Shown piece after piece: positions 24,758-33,243 of a stretch of 37,159 nucleotides of DNA; within the stretch, counting starts at the first letter, position 1, and the number at the start of each line of letters is the position of its first letter. The DNA lies in NCBI GenBank assembly GCA_002728855.1, contig PBWA01000019.1, forward strand, positions 1-37,159, given 5' to 3'. The notes below the pieces were generated by a model. It did no database searches. It was not told the DNA's origin and saw only the letters and a program-made list of their open reading frames with translations. Position numbers and translations under genes: made by a program. Source of the DNA: Flavobacteriaceae bacterium (lineage in GTDB: Bacteria; Bacteroidota; Bacteroidia; Flavobacteriales; Flavobacteriaceae).

Positions 24758-25240
24758 ATGATAAATTATTATTTAGTCTTCTTTAGTCTTTTTATTTTAT
24801 CCTGTAAAGTTTCTCCTAAAGAAGATACTAAAAATGATGTTTTATACAATGTCATAAAAACTGATCTTGAATGGCAATCAGAATTATCTGAAATTAGTTA
24901 TTTCGTTTTAAGGGAATCTGGAACTGAGTATGCTTTTACTGGGAAATATGATGATCATTATGAAAATGGAATCTATAAATGTATGGGTTGTGGAATTGAT
25001 TTGTACAATTCCAAGTATAAGTATAACTCAAAATCTGGATGGCCATCATTTGACAGAGGAATAAATGATAATTTAGAGTTTAGTATTGAATATAAACTTG
25101 GTTTTCCCAGAACTGAAATAAAATGTGCTAACTGTGGGGGTCATTTAGGTCATCTTTTTAATGATGGACCAAAAAAAACCACTGGTCAAAGGCACTGCAT
25201 TAATTCAGCAGCACTAAATTTTAAATCTATAAATGAATAA
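24758..25240 (+). CDS. msrB: Peptide-methionine (R)-S-oxide reductase, predicted lipoprotein
   Basis: 160 residues from the ATG at 24758; a TTG two codons earlier lies inside the promoter box and is unlikely. The N-terminus is a lipoprotein signal ending FILSC (C16), so it should be membrane-anchored and face the periplasm. The MsrB domain has zinc cysteines C75, C78, C123 and C126 and catalytic C147 (QRHCINS). The usual resolving-cysteine position before GWPSF is S93, so another reductant or cysteine must recycle it. Its 3' end overlaps the second msrB by 8 nt. It repairs methionine-R-sulfoxide in envelope proteins. Confidence 0.9.
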   Translation: MINYYLVFFSLFILSCKVSPKEDTKNDVLYNVIKTDLEWQSELSEISYFVLRESGTEYAFTGKYDDHYENGIYKCMGCGIDLYNSKYKYNSKSGWPSFDRGINDNLEFSIEYKLGFPRTEIKCANCGGHLGHLFNDGPKKTTGQRHCINSAALNFKSINE

Positions 25241-25634
25241 AAAATCTGAAAAAGAGTGGGAGAAAATTCTCTCTTCAAAGCAATTTCAAATTCTCAGAAA
25301 AAAAGGTACTGAAAGGCCTTTCACTGGAAAATATAATAATCACTTCGAAAAGGGCAATTATAGTTGTTCCGGTTGCGGAAAGGAACTTTTTACAAGCGAT
25401 AGTAAGTTTAAAAGTAGTTGTGGCTGGCCTAGTTTTGACTCTCCTATAAAAGATTCAGTTATAGAATTAATTGATTTAAGTCATGGGATGATAAGGACTG
25501 AAGTTATATGTAGTAATTGTGGTGGTCATCAAGGTCATGTTTTTAATGATGGTCCAACAATTACTGGCAAAAGATATTGTATTAATTCAATTAGTTTATC
25601 TTTTAAAAAAGAATCTTTTTCAAAGAAGAAATAA
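25233..25634 (+). CDS. msrB: Peptide-methionine (R)-S-oxide reductase, cytosolic
   Basis: 133 residues, no signal peptide. Zinc cysteines C45, C48, C93 and C96, catalytic C116 (KRYCINS) and a resolving-type C63 (SSCGWPSF) are present, the pattern of two-cysteine, thioredoxin-recycled MsrB. It starts inside the end of the lipoprotein msrB, so the two are co-translated. The pair appears to be a tandem duplication diverged for two compartments. Confidence 0.93.
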   Translation: MNKKSEKEWEKILSSKQFQILRKKGTERPFTGKYNNHFEKGNYSCSGCGKELFTSDSKFKSSCGWPSFDSPIKDSVIELIDLSHGMIRTEVICSNCGGHQGHVFNDGPTITGKRYCINSISLSFKKESFSKKK

Positions 25635-25647
25635 AGTATTTGTTTAG

Positions 25648-25655
25648 TAAATTTG
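25648..25655 (+). promoter_or_regulatory. TAAATTTG -7 box for lpdA
   Basis: An exact TAnnTTTG match in the 42-bp gap after msrB. The start would be near 25659, giving a leader of about 18 nt. No -33 TTTG at proper spacing. Confidence 0.5.
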
Positions 25656-25676
25656 CCATATTTTTAATTTTTATTT

Positions 25677-27065
25677 ATGTCTGAATATGATATAGTTATA
25701 ATTGGAAGTGGCCCAGGTGGTTATGTTACAGCAATACGAGCTTCTCAATTGGGATTTAAAACTGCTCTAGTAGAAAAAGAAAGTCTTGGAGGTGTTTGTC
25801 TTAATTGGGGTTGTATTCCAACCAAGGCATTACTCAAATCTGCCCAGGTTTTTGAATATTTAAATCATGCAAATGATTATGGTATTAATATCAAGGAATA
25901 TGATAAAGATTTCAATGCCGTTATTAATAGGAGTAGAAATATTGCTGATGATATGAGCAAGGGTGTAAAATTTTTAATGAAGAAAAATAAAATTGATGTG
26001 ATCGAGGGTTTTGGAAAAATTATGCCAAATAAAATTGTTAAAGTAATAAACGGAGATAAATCTGAAGAACTCAAATCTAAAAATATCATTATAGCTACTG
26101 GGGCACGTTCAAGAGAAATTCCTTCAATTCCAAAAGATGGAGAAAAGATATTTGGCTATCGAGAAGCAATGACTTTACAGAAACAGCCTAAAAGTATTAT
26201 TATAGTTGGTTCTGGCGCTATAGGTGTTGAGTTTGCATACTTTTATAACTCAATGGGCAGTAAGGTAACATTAATCGAGTACCAAGATAGAGTTGTTCCT
26301 GTCGAAGATCATGAAATATCAAAACAATTACAAAAAAGTTTCCAAAAAAAGGGAATTGAAGTAATAACAAACTCTGAGGTTATTTTGGTTGAAAAAAAAT
26401 CAAGAGGTATTTCTGCTAAAGTAGTAACTAATAAAAAAGAACAAGAAATCAAAGCAGATGTTCTTCTCTCTGCTGTTGGAATAAAAAGCAATATAGAAGA
26501 AATTGGTCTAGAAGAAGTTGGGATTGCTATTGATAAAGATAAAATTATAGTAAATGATTTTTATGAAACAAATATTCCTGGCTACTATGCTATCGGAGAT
26601 ATTACCAAGGGACAGGCATTAGCACATGTAGCTTCTGCAGAAGGTATAGTTTGTGTAGAAAAAATAGCTGGTAAAGATGTTGACCCTATAGACTATAATA
26701 ACATACCTGGCTGCACATACTGTTCTCCTGAAATAGCTTCAGTTGGATTAACTGAAAATCAAGCAAAAAATAAAGGATATGACATTATGATAGGAAAATT
26801 TCCGTTTTCAGCTTCAGGCAAAGCAAAGGCTAGTGGCAATGATGAAGGTTTTATAAAGGTGATTTTTGATAAAAAATATGGAGAATGGCTTGGTTGTCAT
26901 ATGATAGGTCTTGGAGTAACCGATATGATTGCAGAAGCAGTACTAGGTCGTAAACTTGAAACTACAGGCGAAGAGGTTTTAAAAACAATTCATCCTCATC
27001 CAACTATGAGTGAAGCTTTAGTTGAAGCTGTTGCAGATGCGTACGGAGAAGTTATTCATCTTTAA
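25677..27065 (+). CDS. lpdA: Dihydrolipoyl dehydrogenase
   Basis: 462 residues, FAD-dependent E3 of 2-oxo acid dehydrogenases and L protein of glycine cleavage (gcvT lies at 4863). FAD-binding GSGPGGY, redox pair GGVCLNWGCIPTK (C41, C46), NAD-binding GSGAIGVEFAYFY, the FAD-binding IGDIT segment, and the active-site HPHPTMSE (H441, E446) are complete. It is probably transcribed from a TAAATTTG box at 25648. The stop region overlaps the convergent aroQ by 14 bp. Confidence 0.96.
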   Translation: MSEYDIVIIGSGPGGYVTAIRASQLGFKTALVEKESLGGVCLNWGCIPTKALLKSAQVFEYLNHANDYGINIKEYDKDFNAVINRSRNIADDMSKGVKFLMKKNKIDVIEGFGKIMPNKIVKVINGDKSEELKSKNIIIATGARSREIPSIPKDGEKIFGYREAMTLQKQPKSIIIVGSGAIGVEFAYFYNSMGSKVTLIEYQDRVVPVEDHEISKQLQKSFQKKGIEVITNSEVILVEKKSRGISAKVVTNKKEQEIKADVLLSAVGIKSNIEEIGLEEVGIAIDKDKIIVNDFYETNIPGYYAIGDITKGQALAHVASAEGIVCVEKIAGKDVDPIDYNNIPGCTYCSPEIASVGLTENQAKNKGYDIMIGKFPFSASGKAKASGNDEGFIKVIFDKKYGEWLGCHMIGLGVTDMIAEAVLGRKLETTGEEVLKTIHPHPTMSEALVEAVADAYGEVIHL

Positions 27066-27483
27066 ATATTTTAATAATACTTTCAATACCTAGTTTATAG
27101 CTGTTTAGTCCAAAACCTGCTATAATTCCTCTTGCAACTGGGCTAATAAATGATTTATGTCTAAAATTCTCTCGAGAAAAAGTATTTGAAATATGAATTT
27201 CTATTACGGGAGATTTAATAGATTTTATTGCATCTGCAATTCCAACAGAGGTGTGTGTGTATGCTGCAGCATTAAGTAAAATTCCATCTGAAGAGAAACC
27301 TTCATCATGAAGAAAATTAATTATTTCTCCTTCAATATTGGATTGAAAATACTTAAAATTAATACTTGAATATTCAACTTTTAAATCTTCAAAAAAAGTT
27401 TCAAAATCATTGCTCCCGTATATTTCAGTCTCTCTAGTGCCCAATAAGTTGAGATTTGGACCATTAATAATAGATATATTCAT
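27052..27483 (-). CDS. aroQ: 3-dehydroquinate dehydratase, type II
   Basis: 143 residues. Third step of the shikimate pathway. Type II motifs are INGPNLNLLGTRE (R17), catalytic Y22 in EIYG, ILLNAAAYTHTSVGI, and EIHISNTFSREN with its histidine, followed by RHKSFISPVARGIIAGFG. It is alone on this strand between lpdA (14-bp 3' overlap) and the divergent recombinase gene; no exact TAnnTTTG box is visible upstream. Confidence 0.95.
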   Translation of the reverse strand: MNISIINGPNLNLLGTRETEIYGSNDFETFFEDLKVEYSSINFKYFQSNIEGEIINFLHDEGFSSDGILLNAAAYTHTSVGIADAIKSIKSPVIEIHISNTFSRENFRHKSFISPVARGIIAGFGLNSYKLGIESIIKIFKDE

Positions 27484-27570
27484 ATCGCTTTTTAGGCTAA
27501 ATTAATTAAAAAATGCTCGATTTAATATCATCCTTTTTAATTTTACTAAATAAAAATTAATAATGATTTT

Positions 27571-28473
27571 TTGAATTTGACCTGGAAAAATATAATTAAA
27601 GATTTTAGTCAATATTTAAAAATTGAGCGTGGCCTCTCTGAAAACTCAATTGAAAATTATATAATTGATGTTAATTCTTTAGTATATTTCATTGAGGAAA
27701 ATAAAATAGATGAAACTCCTCAAAATTGCTCAAAAGAAACTATTCAAGAGTTCATTTACAAGCAATCTAAAGAGAATAGTCCCTATACTCAAGCAAGAAG
27801 AATTTCAGGATTAAAGAGTTTTTTTAATTTTCTAGTTTTTGAGAACTACATTGAATCATCTCCGGTTGAATTGATTGAAAGTCCAAAATTAGGCAGAAAA
27901 CTTCCTGAGGTACTTAATCTCAATGAAATCGAAATGTTGATGTCAAAAATAAGATTAAGTGATTTCCTTGGATATAGAAATAGAGCTATTTTGGAAACTC
28001 TTTATGGTAGTGGATTAAGAGTCAGTGAGCTAATTAATCTAAATATCTCAAATGTTTTTGAAAATGAAAATCTTATTAAAGTGTTTGGTAAAGGAAAAAA
28101 AGAGAGACTTGTCCCGCTTGGAAATTATTCTAAAAAATATATAAAGATATATACTCAAAAATATCGATCTAAATTAAAGATACCCTCAGAATCTAATGAT
28201 ATTCTGTTCTTGAATAGAAGGGGTAGGAAAATTTCAAGAGAAATGATTTACCTGATAATTAAAAAGCTAGTAAAAATCTCTGGAATAAAAAAAAATATCA
28301 GCCCACATACATTTAGACACTCATTTGCAACTCATCTTCTAGAAAATGGAGCTGATCTTAAAGTAATTCAGCTGATGATGGGACATGAAAATATAACTAC
28401 TACTGAAATATACACCCACATGGATAATAAATACTTAAAAGAAATTCTTACGGCTCATCATCCAAGAAACTAG
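27571..28473 (+). CDS. xerD: Tyrosine recombinase XerD-like
   Basis: 300 residues. An N-terminal SAM-like core-binding domain (about 1-95, IERGLSENSIENYIIDV) and a catalytic domain with R150 (GSGLRVSEL), lysine around 174-177 (GKGKKERLVPLG), H246/R249 (PHTFRHSFATHLL), H272 (MMGHENI) and nucleophile Y281 (TTEIYTHM). It should resolve chromosome dimers at dif; no dif site was recognised here. No ATG is available: an in-frame TAA lies at 27547, so the start is TTG at 27571 or TTG at 27577. It has no integrase-like neighbours, so a housekeeping Xer is more likely than a mobile-element enzyme. Confidence 0.9.
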   Translation: MNLTWKNIIKDFSQYLKIERGLSENSIENYIIDVNSLVYFIEENKIDETPQNCSKETIQEFIYKQSKENSPYTQARRISGLKSFFNFLVFENYIESSPVELIESPKLGRKLPEVLNLNEIEMLMSKIRLSDFLGYRNRAILETLYGSGLRVSELINLNISNVFENENLIKVFGKGKKERLVPLGNYSKKYIKIYTQKYRSKLKIPSESNDILFLNRRGRKISREMIYLIIKKLVKISGIKKNISPHTFRHSFATHLLENGADLKVIQLMMGHENITTTEIYTHMDNKYLKEILTAHHPRN

Positions 28474-28477
28474 TTAA

Positions 28478-29179
28478 TTAATTTACTGTCAATCTAAATC
28501 CCTCTCCATGGACATTAAGAATCTCAATATTTTGATCCCTCTCTAAAAGCTTTCTAAGTTTTGCAATGTAAACATCCATACTTCTTGAAGTGAAATAGCT
28601 TTGATCACGCCAAATCTTGTTTAAGGCGATATTTCTAGTTAATAAATCATTTTTATATAAAATTAGCAAACGAAGTAATTGGCTTTCCTTTGGAGATAAC
28701 TTTACTGGATCATTTGATTTATATGACAATATTCTTAGTTTAGAATTAAATTTAAATTCTCCTATTTCAAATAAAAATTCTTCAACTTCAGGTATTTCAA
28801 TTAAGCTATTTCTCTTAAGTATAGCCTTTATTTTAGCTAACAAAACTTCTGAATCAAAGGGCTTTGTCAAATAATCATCAGCACCTGTTTTAAAGCCTCT
28901 TAAAACATCTTCTTTTAATGTTTTTGCAGTTAAAAAAATAATTGGCGAATTATCATCTTTCTCACGAATTTCTTTAGCCAAAGTAAAACCATCCTTATAT
29001 GGCATCATAACATCTAATATACATAGATCAAAATCATCAGTAAAAAATTTTTCATATCCATCTTTACCATTTGACGCTAAAACAACATCATAGTTATTAA
29101 GAGTTAAATAATCCTTTAATATGTTTCCAAAATTATGGTCATCTTCAACTATTAATATTTTTTTTAAATTAGTTCTCAT
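28478..29179 (-). CDS. rprY: OmpR/PhoB-family response regulator
   Basis: 233 residues: receiver domain (about 6-120) with acidic pair E12/D13/D14, phospho-acceptor D56 (CILDVMMP), conserved T84 and K106 (LTKPFDS), then a winged-helix DNA-binding domain (about 135-232) ending VHGEGFRL. The ATG follows the histidine kinase TAA with no gap, so the two form one operon. Position after ybbR-coaE and the sequence suggest the RprY branch; the symbol is by likeness. Targets are unknown. Confidence 0.85.
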   Translation of the reverse strand: MRTNLKKILIVEDDHNFGNILKDYLTLNNYDVVLASNGKDGYEKFFTDDFDLCILDVMMPYKDGFTLAKEIREKDDNSPIIFLTAKTLKEDVLRGFKTGADDYLTKPFDSEVLLAKIKAILKRNSLIEIPEVEEFLFEIGEFKFNSKLRILSYKSNDPVKLSPKESQLLRLLILYKNDLLTRNIALNKIWRDQSYFTSRSMDVYIAKLRKLLERDQNIEILNVHGEGFRLTVN

Positions 29180-30763
29180 TTATTTCAAAGGTAGTGTTAT
29201 AATAAATTTTGTCCCAGTTTTAACTTTGCTTATCAATTCAATTTTCCCTCTGTGAAGATCTATTATTTTTTTAACATAACTTAAGCCTAGGCCATGTCCT
29301 TTAACATCATGAATATTTCCTCTTTCCTTTCTATAAAACTTATCAAAAATTAATCTTTTAGTTGATTTATCCATTCCAATGCCGTTATCCTCAATTATTA
29401 TTTTAAGATAATCATCAATAGTTTTTGTTGATATTTTAATTATAGGAACATTCTCAGAATATTTTAAAGCATTATCTAAAATATTCACAAAAACATTTGT
29501 TAAATGATCAAAATTACCAATGACATTTGGTTCATCTGCTTTGTAACTTACGTCTATTTTACCATTTTTGTTTTGCAAAATTAATTTCACATGATGAATT
29601 GAATTCTTAATCACGTTATTTATGTTAACACTTTCCTTTTTCATTGGTAAAAGACCTTTCTCAAGCTGGGAAATAAGTAAAATATCCTCAACCTGAGATA
29701 ACATTCGATTATTTTCTTCCTTAATAATTTTAACATAATCTTTAACTTTAGAGGTCTTATCTAGTGTCTTAGGGTCTTTTATTGCATCCAGTGCTAGACT
29801 GATTGTCGCTATCGGTGTTTTAAACTCATGTGACATATTATTAATAAAATCTGATTTGATCTCAGAGATCTTCTTTTGATGTATGATTTGATAAATTGCC
29901 GTTGTCGATACAATTAAAACAAATAATGTCAGAAGTATTGAGAGGCCAGCAACACTTATAATTGAAGAAAACACATATTTATCTTTTTCCGGAAATGAAA
30001 CAACTAATGTATAAGGGCTTTCTCCATTATCATTCACAAAAATAGGCGTTTTGTATGATGGCCCTGACTGTGATTCTATATAACTATTTGATTTAATCTT
30101 AGTTGCCAAACCATTGTTATATATGCCAAACTCAAATTCAGTGTTAATATTTTTTGCCCTAAGTTCAGCTTCCAAGAGGGCTTTTAATTCAAATGAGCTA
30201 ACTCTGCGGTGAATAGGAATTGTAGATGAATAATCTAAAAATGCTGAACGATATTTAGCTTGATCAAAAATATTTATTCTCTCAACAGATTTTAATTTAT
30301 TTATTGAAGAAGCGAATCTGTTTTCACGATTAAAAATTTGATCATTATTTAAAATTGTAGTAGTCTTAACATTTTTGAGATCTTTTATATTCTCTTCATT
30401 TGAAATGTTTAAGTTTATTTCAGATAAGTTTATGTTATAATCTTCTTCTAAAATTCCATAAGCGTAAAAAGATGTTAAATTACTACTAACGTTCTCATCC
30501 ATAAAAAGAAAAATATCAGTATAGTTTGATTCGTCTGGAGTTCCAACTGAATCGATTAGTCTTTCAAAAGCATCAATATAATCACTGAGTTCCCTGTCTT
30601 GAATCTGAGATGAGACTGTATTTAAAGATTGCATTACCGACAAGGAAAATTCCTCTTCTTTATCTTTCCAAGCTGAATAAGTCCAGTATACTTGAACCAA
30701 AATTATTGCCAAAAGAGATGACAACATCAATCCAACTAATATTATGAAAAAGTTTTTTTTCAT
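29180..30763 (-). CDS. rprX: Membrane sensor histidine kinase (RprX-like)
   Basis: 527 residues. A membrane segment at about 5-27, a periplasmic sensor region of about 235 residues, a second membrane segment at about 266-292, HisKA with phospho-histidine H312 (NNMSHEFKTPIATI), and HATPase with the N box (NILDNALKY), G1 (IEDNGIGMD) and G2 (GHGLGLSYVKKII). The sensor region matches no ligand-binding family that I recognise. It is cognate to the response regulator directly after it. Upstream, GAAATTTG (minus strand, 30799-30806) is a one-mismatch TAnnTTTG box, so a weak own promoter is possible. Confidence 0.9.
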   Translation of the reverse strand: MKKNFFIILVGLMLSSLLAIILVQVYWTYSAWKDKEEEFSLSVMQSLNTVSSQIQDRELSDYIDAFERLIDSVGTPDESNYTDIFLFMDENVSSNLTSFYAYGILEEDYNINLSEINLNISNEENIKDLKNVKTTTILNNDQIFNRENRFASSINKLKSVERINIFDQAKYRSAFLDYSSTIPIHRRVSSFELKALLEAELRAKNINTEFEFGIYNNGLATKIKSNSYIESQSGPSYKTPIFVNDNGESPYTLVVSFPEKDKYVFSSIISVAGLSILLTLFVLIVSTTAIYQIIHQKKISEIKSDFINNMSHEFKTPIATISLALDAIKDPKTLDKTSKVKDYVKIIKEENNRMLSQVEDILLISQLEKGLLPMKKESVNINNVIKNSIHHVKLILQNKNGKIDVSYKADEPNVIGNFDHLTNVFVNILDNALKYSENVPIIKISTKTIDDYLKIIIEDNGIGMDKSTKRLIFDKFYRKERGNIHDVKGHGLGLSYVKKIIDLHRGKIELISKVKTGTKFIITLPLK

Positions 30764-30821
30764 AACAACATATCTATTTCTAAAATAATTTTCTACTACA
30801 AATTTCGAAAAAAATGATGAG

Positions 30822-31406
30822 CTAATCTAAATCTTTAATTTTTAAGTATATATTTTCAAGATCTAAAAGAGTATTTTTCCATAAATTATTATAGACGACA
30901 TAATCCGCTAATGGAATTTTATCTTTGTCATTTAATTGATTATGCATTCTTTTTTTTATTTCATTTAAAGAAATTGCATCTCTTTTAATTATTCTTTTTA
31001 GTCGATCTTCGAAAGAAGATATCATTAAAATAATTTTATCAAAATAATCTTGATTTGAATGTTCAAAAATTATGGCAGATTCATAAAAAACTATTTTAGA
31101 CTTTTGATTCTTAATAAATTTCTTGAAATCATATCTAACATAAGGATGGACTATATTATTAAGTACTTTGAGTGATTCTTCTTTATTAAAAACAACATCG
31201 GCTAATTCTTTTGTGTCTAACCCATATTCATTGTAAATATTTTTTCCAAAATTAAATTTAATTTTTTTTATTAATTTATTATCAGAATTTAACAAGTCTT
31301 TGGCGCGCCTATCAGACTCATAACATGGAATGCCCTTTGATTTGAAAAAACTCAAAGCTTTTGTTTTTCCACTTCCCATACCTCCAGTTATACCAATAAT
31401 TTTCAT
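30822..31406 (-). CDS. coaE: Dephospho-CoA kinase
   Basis: 194 residues. The last step of coenzyme A synthesis. P-loop ITGGMGSGKT (6-15), CYESDRRAKDLL substrate segment, and the lid region with FDKIILM, RLKRIIKRD are typical. The ATG overlaps the ybbR stop (ATGA). With coaBC at 35810, two CoA-pathway genes are in the window. Confidence 0.93.
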   Translation of the reverse strand: MKIIGITGGMGSGKTKALSFFKSKGIPCYESDRRAKDLLNSDNKLIKKIKFNFGKNIYNEYGLDTKELADVVFNKEESLKVLNNIVHPYVRYDFKKFIKNQKSKIVFYESAIIFEHSNQDYFDKIILMISSFEDRLKRIIKRDAISLNEIKKRMHNQLNDKDKIPLADYVVYNNLWKNTLLDLENIYLKIKDLD

Positions 31407-32368
31407 TCTCTAATTAAATATTTAACATATTTTGGCTCCCATTTTAACCTTGAAACTGTCCCAGGTTTTTTTGATAATTTTATTATCAATTTATCTTTAT
31501 TACCCAAATCAGATTCTATAAAATCAGAATAAAAAGAAAAGTCATTAGGACTGATTGACTCTGCATTTTCCAATGGTATTGTAAAAGAGATATCTATATT
31601 TTGCGGAAAAAGCCTTATTGATAAACTATCAGGAAGGTTAATTATATTTATGGGAGATGATAAAGTTTTTTCAGTGTATTTTTTTACAGATAAATTAATA
31701 TTTACAAATTTTGTATCGTATTCAACTTGGGGATGAATTGACAGCAATTCTAAATCCTCATTTAAATCGAAATTAACATTGTCATAATTAATTAATAATG
31801 TGGGTATAGTTTTTAAAGAGTCAACGATTGAAAGTGGACCAGACACAAAAATACTATCGGGTTTTATTTCCCAGCTTCCATATTTATTGTAGCCAGACAT
31901 ATATGTTAAATTAGCATTTGCAGATACTTTAACTTTTTTTCGTCTTAAATTTGAATAATCAAAATTCAAAATAGGAGGATCTATTTCGTTAATGATTGTT
32001 CCTTCAAATAGTTGTTTTTGAATTTGAAATTTTTGGTCAAAGAGTTTTATTGATCCTACTCCATTATTATAATTAGCTAATGAGAGATTTAATTGTATTG
32101 GATTTTTTATTGAATAAATTAATAAATCAAATCCTGATGAAGTCAGTGTTAAATTAATATTCTTATCAACAGCCTGATCTATTATCATTAAATCAGGGAT
32201 GTTTATTAATTCTATAGGGAAAGAAATCTTCGAGGTTTGTTCGTCAGATAATTTTGTAAATATCCAGAGAGAAAATGAAATTAGAATAAATAATATGATG
32301 AATTTAAACTGACTTTTTTGAGGAAGATAACTTCGAATTGTTTTTAAAATAGGGTAAAGGTTTGACAT
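31403..32368 (-). CDS. ybbR: YbbR/CdaR-like membrane protein
   Basis: 321 residues. A short cytosolic N-terminus, one membrane segment at about 23-41 (FIILFILISFSLWIFTKL), then repeated YbbR-type beta domains outside the membrane (about 45-320), with VSGPLSIVDSL typical of the family. In Firmicutes YbbR (CdaR) regulates a diadenylate cyclase; no cyclase gene is nearby, so that role is not assumed. It is coupled to coaE. Confidence 0.85.
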   Translation of the reverse strand: MSNLYPILKTIRSYLPQKSQFKFIILFILISFSLWIFTKLSDEQTSKISFPIELINIPDLMIIDQAVDKNINLTLTSSGFDLLIYSIKNPIQLNLSLANYNNGVGSIKLFDQKFQIQKQLFEGTIINEIDPPILNFDYSNLRRKKVKVSANANLTYMSGYNKYGSWEIKPDSIFVSGPLSIVDSLKTIPTLLINYDNVNFDLNEDLELLSIHPQVEYDTKFVNINLSVKKYTEKTLSSPINIINLPDSLSIRLFPQNIDISFTIPLENAESISPNDFSFYSDFIESDLGNKDKLIIKLSKKPGTVSRLKWEPKYVKYLIRE

Positions 32369-32391
32369 AATAACATTGAAGCTAAATCCAT

Positions 32392-33213
32392 CTATTCTTT
32401 TCTATCTTTAATTAAGTCTAAAATTTCTTGACTAACACCAACACTAGAATAGCCTCCATCATTAAAAAGATTTTGAAGTGTGACTTTTTTTGTATAATCA
32501 GAAAACATCATTACAATATAGTTGGCACAGTCTTCTGAAGTTGCATTGCCTAAGGGAGATAACTTATCTGAAAAACTTAAAAATTCATTGAATCCTTTAA
32601 CACCTTTTCCAGCAGTAGTAATCGTTGGTGATTGAGAAATGGTATTTACTCTAACTTGTTTAGATTTCCCAAAGAAATAACCAAAACTTCGTGCAATAGA
32701 TTCTAAAAGTGCTTTATTATCAGCCATATCATTATAATTAGGAAAAATTCTCTGAGCTGCTATATATGATAAGGCAATAATACTTCCCCATTTATTCATT
32801 GCGTCATTTTTGTATAGGGTTTGCATAAGTTTATGAAAAGAAACAGCAGAAACATCAGAACCTTTAGACATCCAATCATAATTCAAATCTGTATAATGTC
32901 TACCTTTTCTAACATTAATAGACATTCCAATAGAATGTAAAACAAAATCAATCTTTGAGTTAAAGTGGTTAAGAGTATATTCTACTAGCTTATTTAAATC
33001 ATCTAGATTTGTAGCATCAGCTGCAAAAATTTGAGAGCTAGTTTCTTTTGCCAATTCATCTATTTTACCCATTCTAAGGGCGACAGGAGCATTTGTTAAA
33101 ACAAAATCACCTCCAGCTTCCTTTACAGCTTGAGCAGTTTTCCAAGCTATTGACATTTCATCAAGAGCTCCAAAAATTATTCCCTTTTTACCGTTTAATA
33201 TTTTATAAGACAT
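32392..33213 (-). CDS. fabI: Enoyl-ACP reductase (NADH)
   Basis: 273 residues, a short-chain dehydrogenase of type II fatty acid synthesis. Cofactor motif GIIFGALDEMSIAW at the N-terminus, HSIGM, and the FabI active site with Y150, Y160 and K167 (SYIAAQR, PNYNDMADNKAL; Y-x6-K) are present, as are SQSPTITTAGKG and FNDGGYSSVG at the C-terminus. It is an essential lipid enzyme and the usual triclosan target family. It lies 30 bp after recN. Confidence 0.95.
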   Translation of the reverse strand: MSYKILNGKKGIIFGALDEMSIAWKTAQAVKEAGGDFVLTNAPVALRMGKIDELAKETSSQIFAADATNLDDLNKLVEYTLNHFNSKIDFVLHSIGMSINVRKGRHYTDLNYDWMSKGSDVSAVSFHKLMQTLYKNDAMNKWGSIIALSYIAAQRIFPNYNDMADNKALLESIARSFGYFFGKSKQVRVNTISQSPTITTAGKGVKGFNEFLSFSDKLSPLGNATSEDCANYIVMMFSDYTKKVTLQNLFNDGGYSSVGVSQEILDLIKDRKE

Positions 33214-33243
33214 GTTTGATTTTTTTAATTATTAAAGATAAAG

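Noticed and set aside
27571-28473. Tyrosine recombinase as a sign of an integrated mobile element
   Set aside because: The neighbours are housekeeping genes, no attachment repeats or cargo are seen, and the protein has XerD-like size and motifs.
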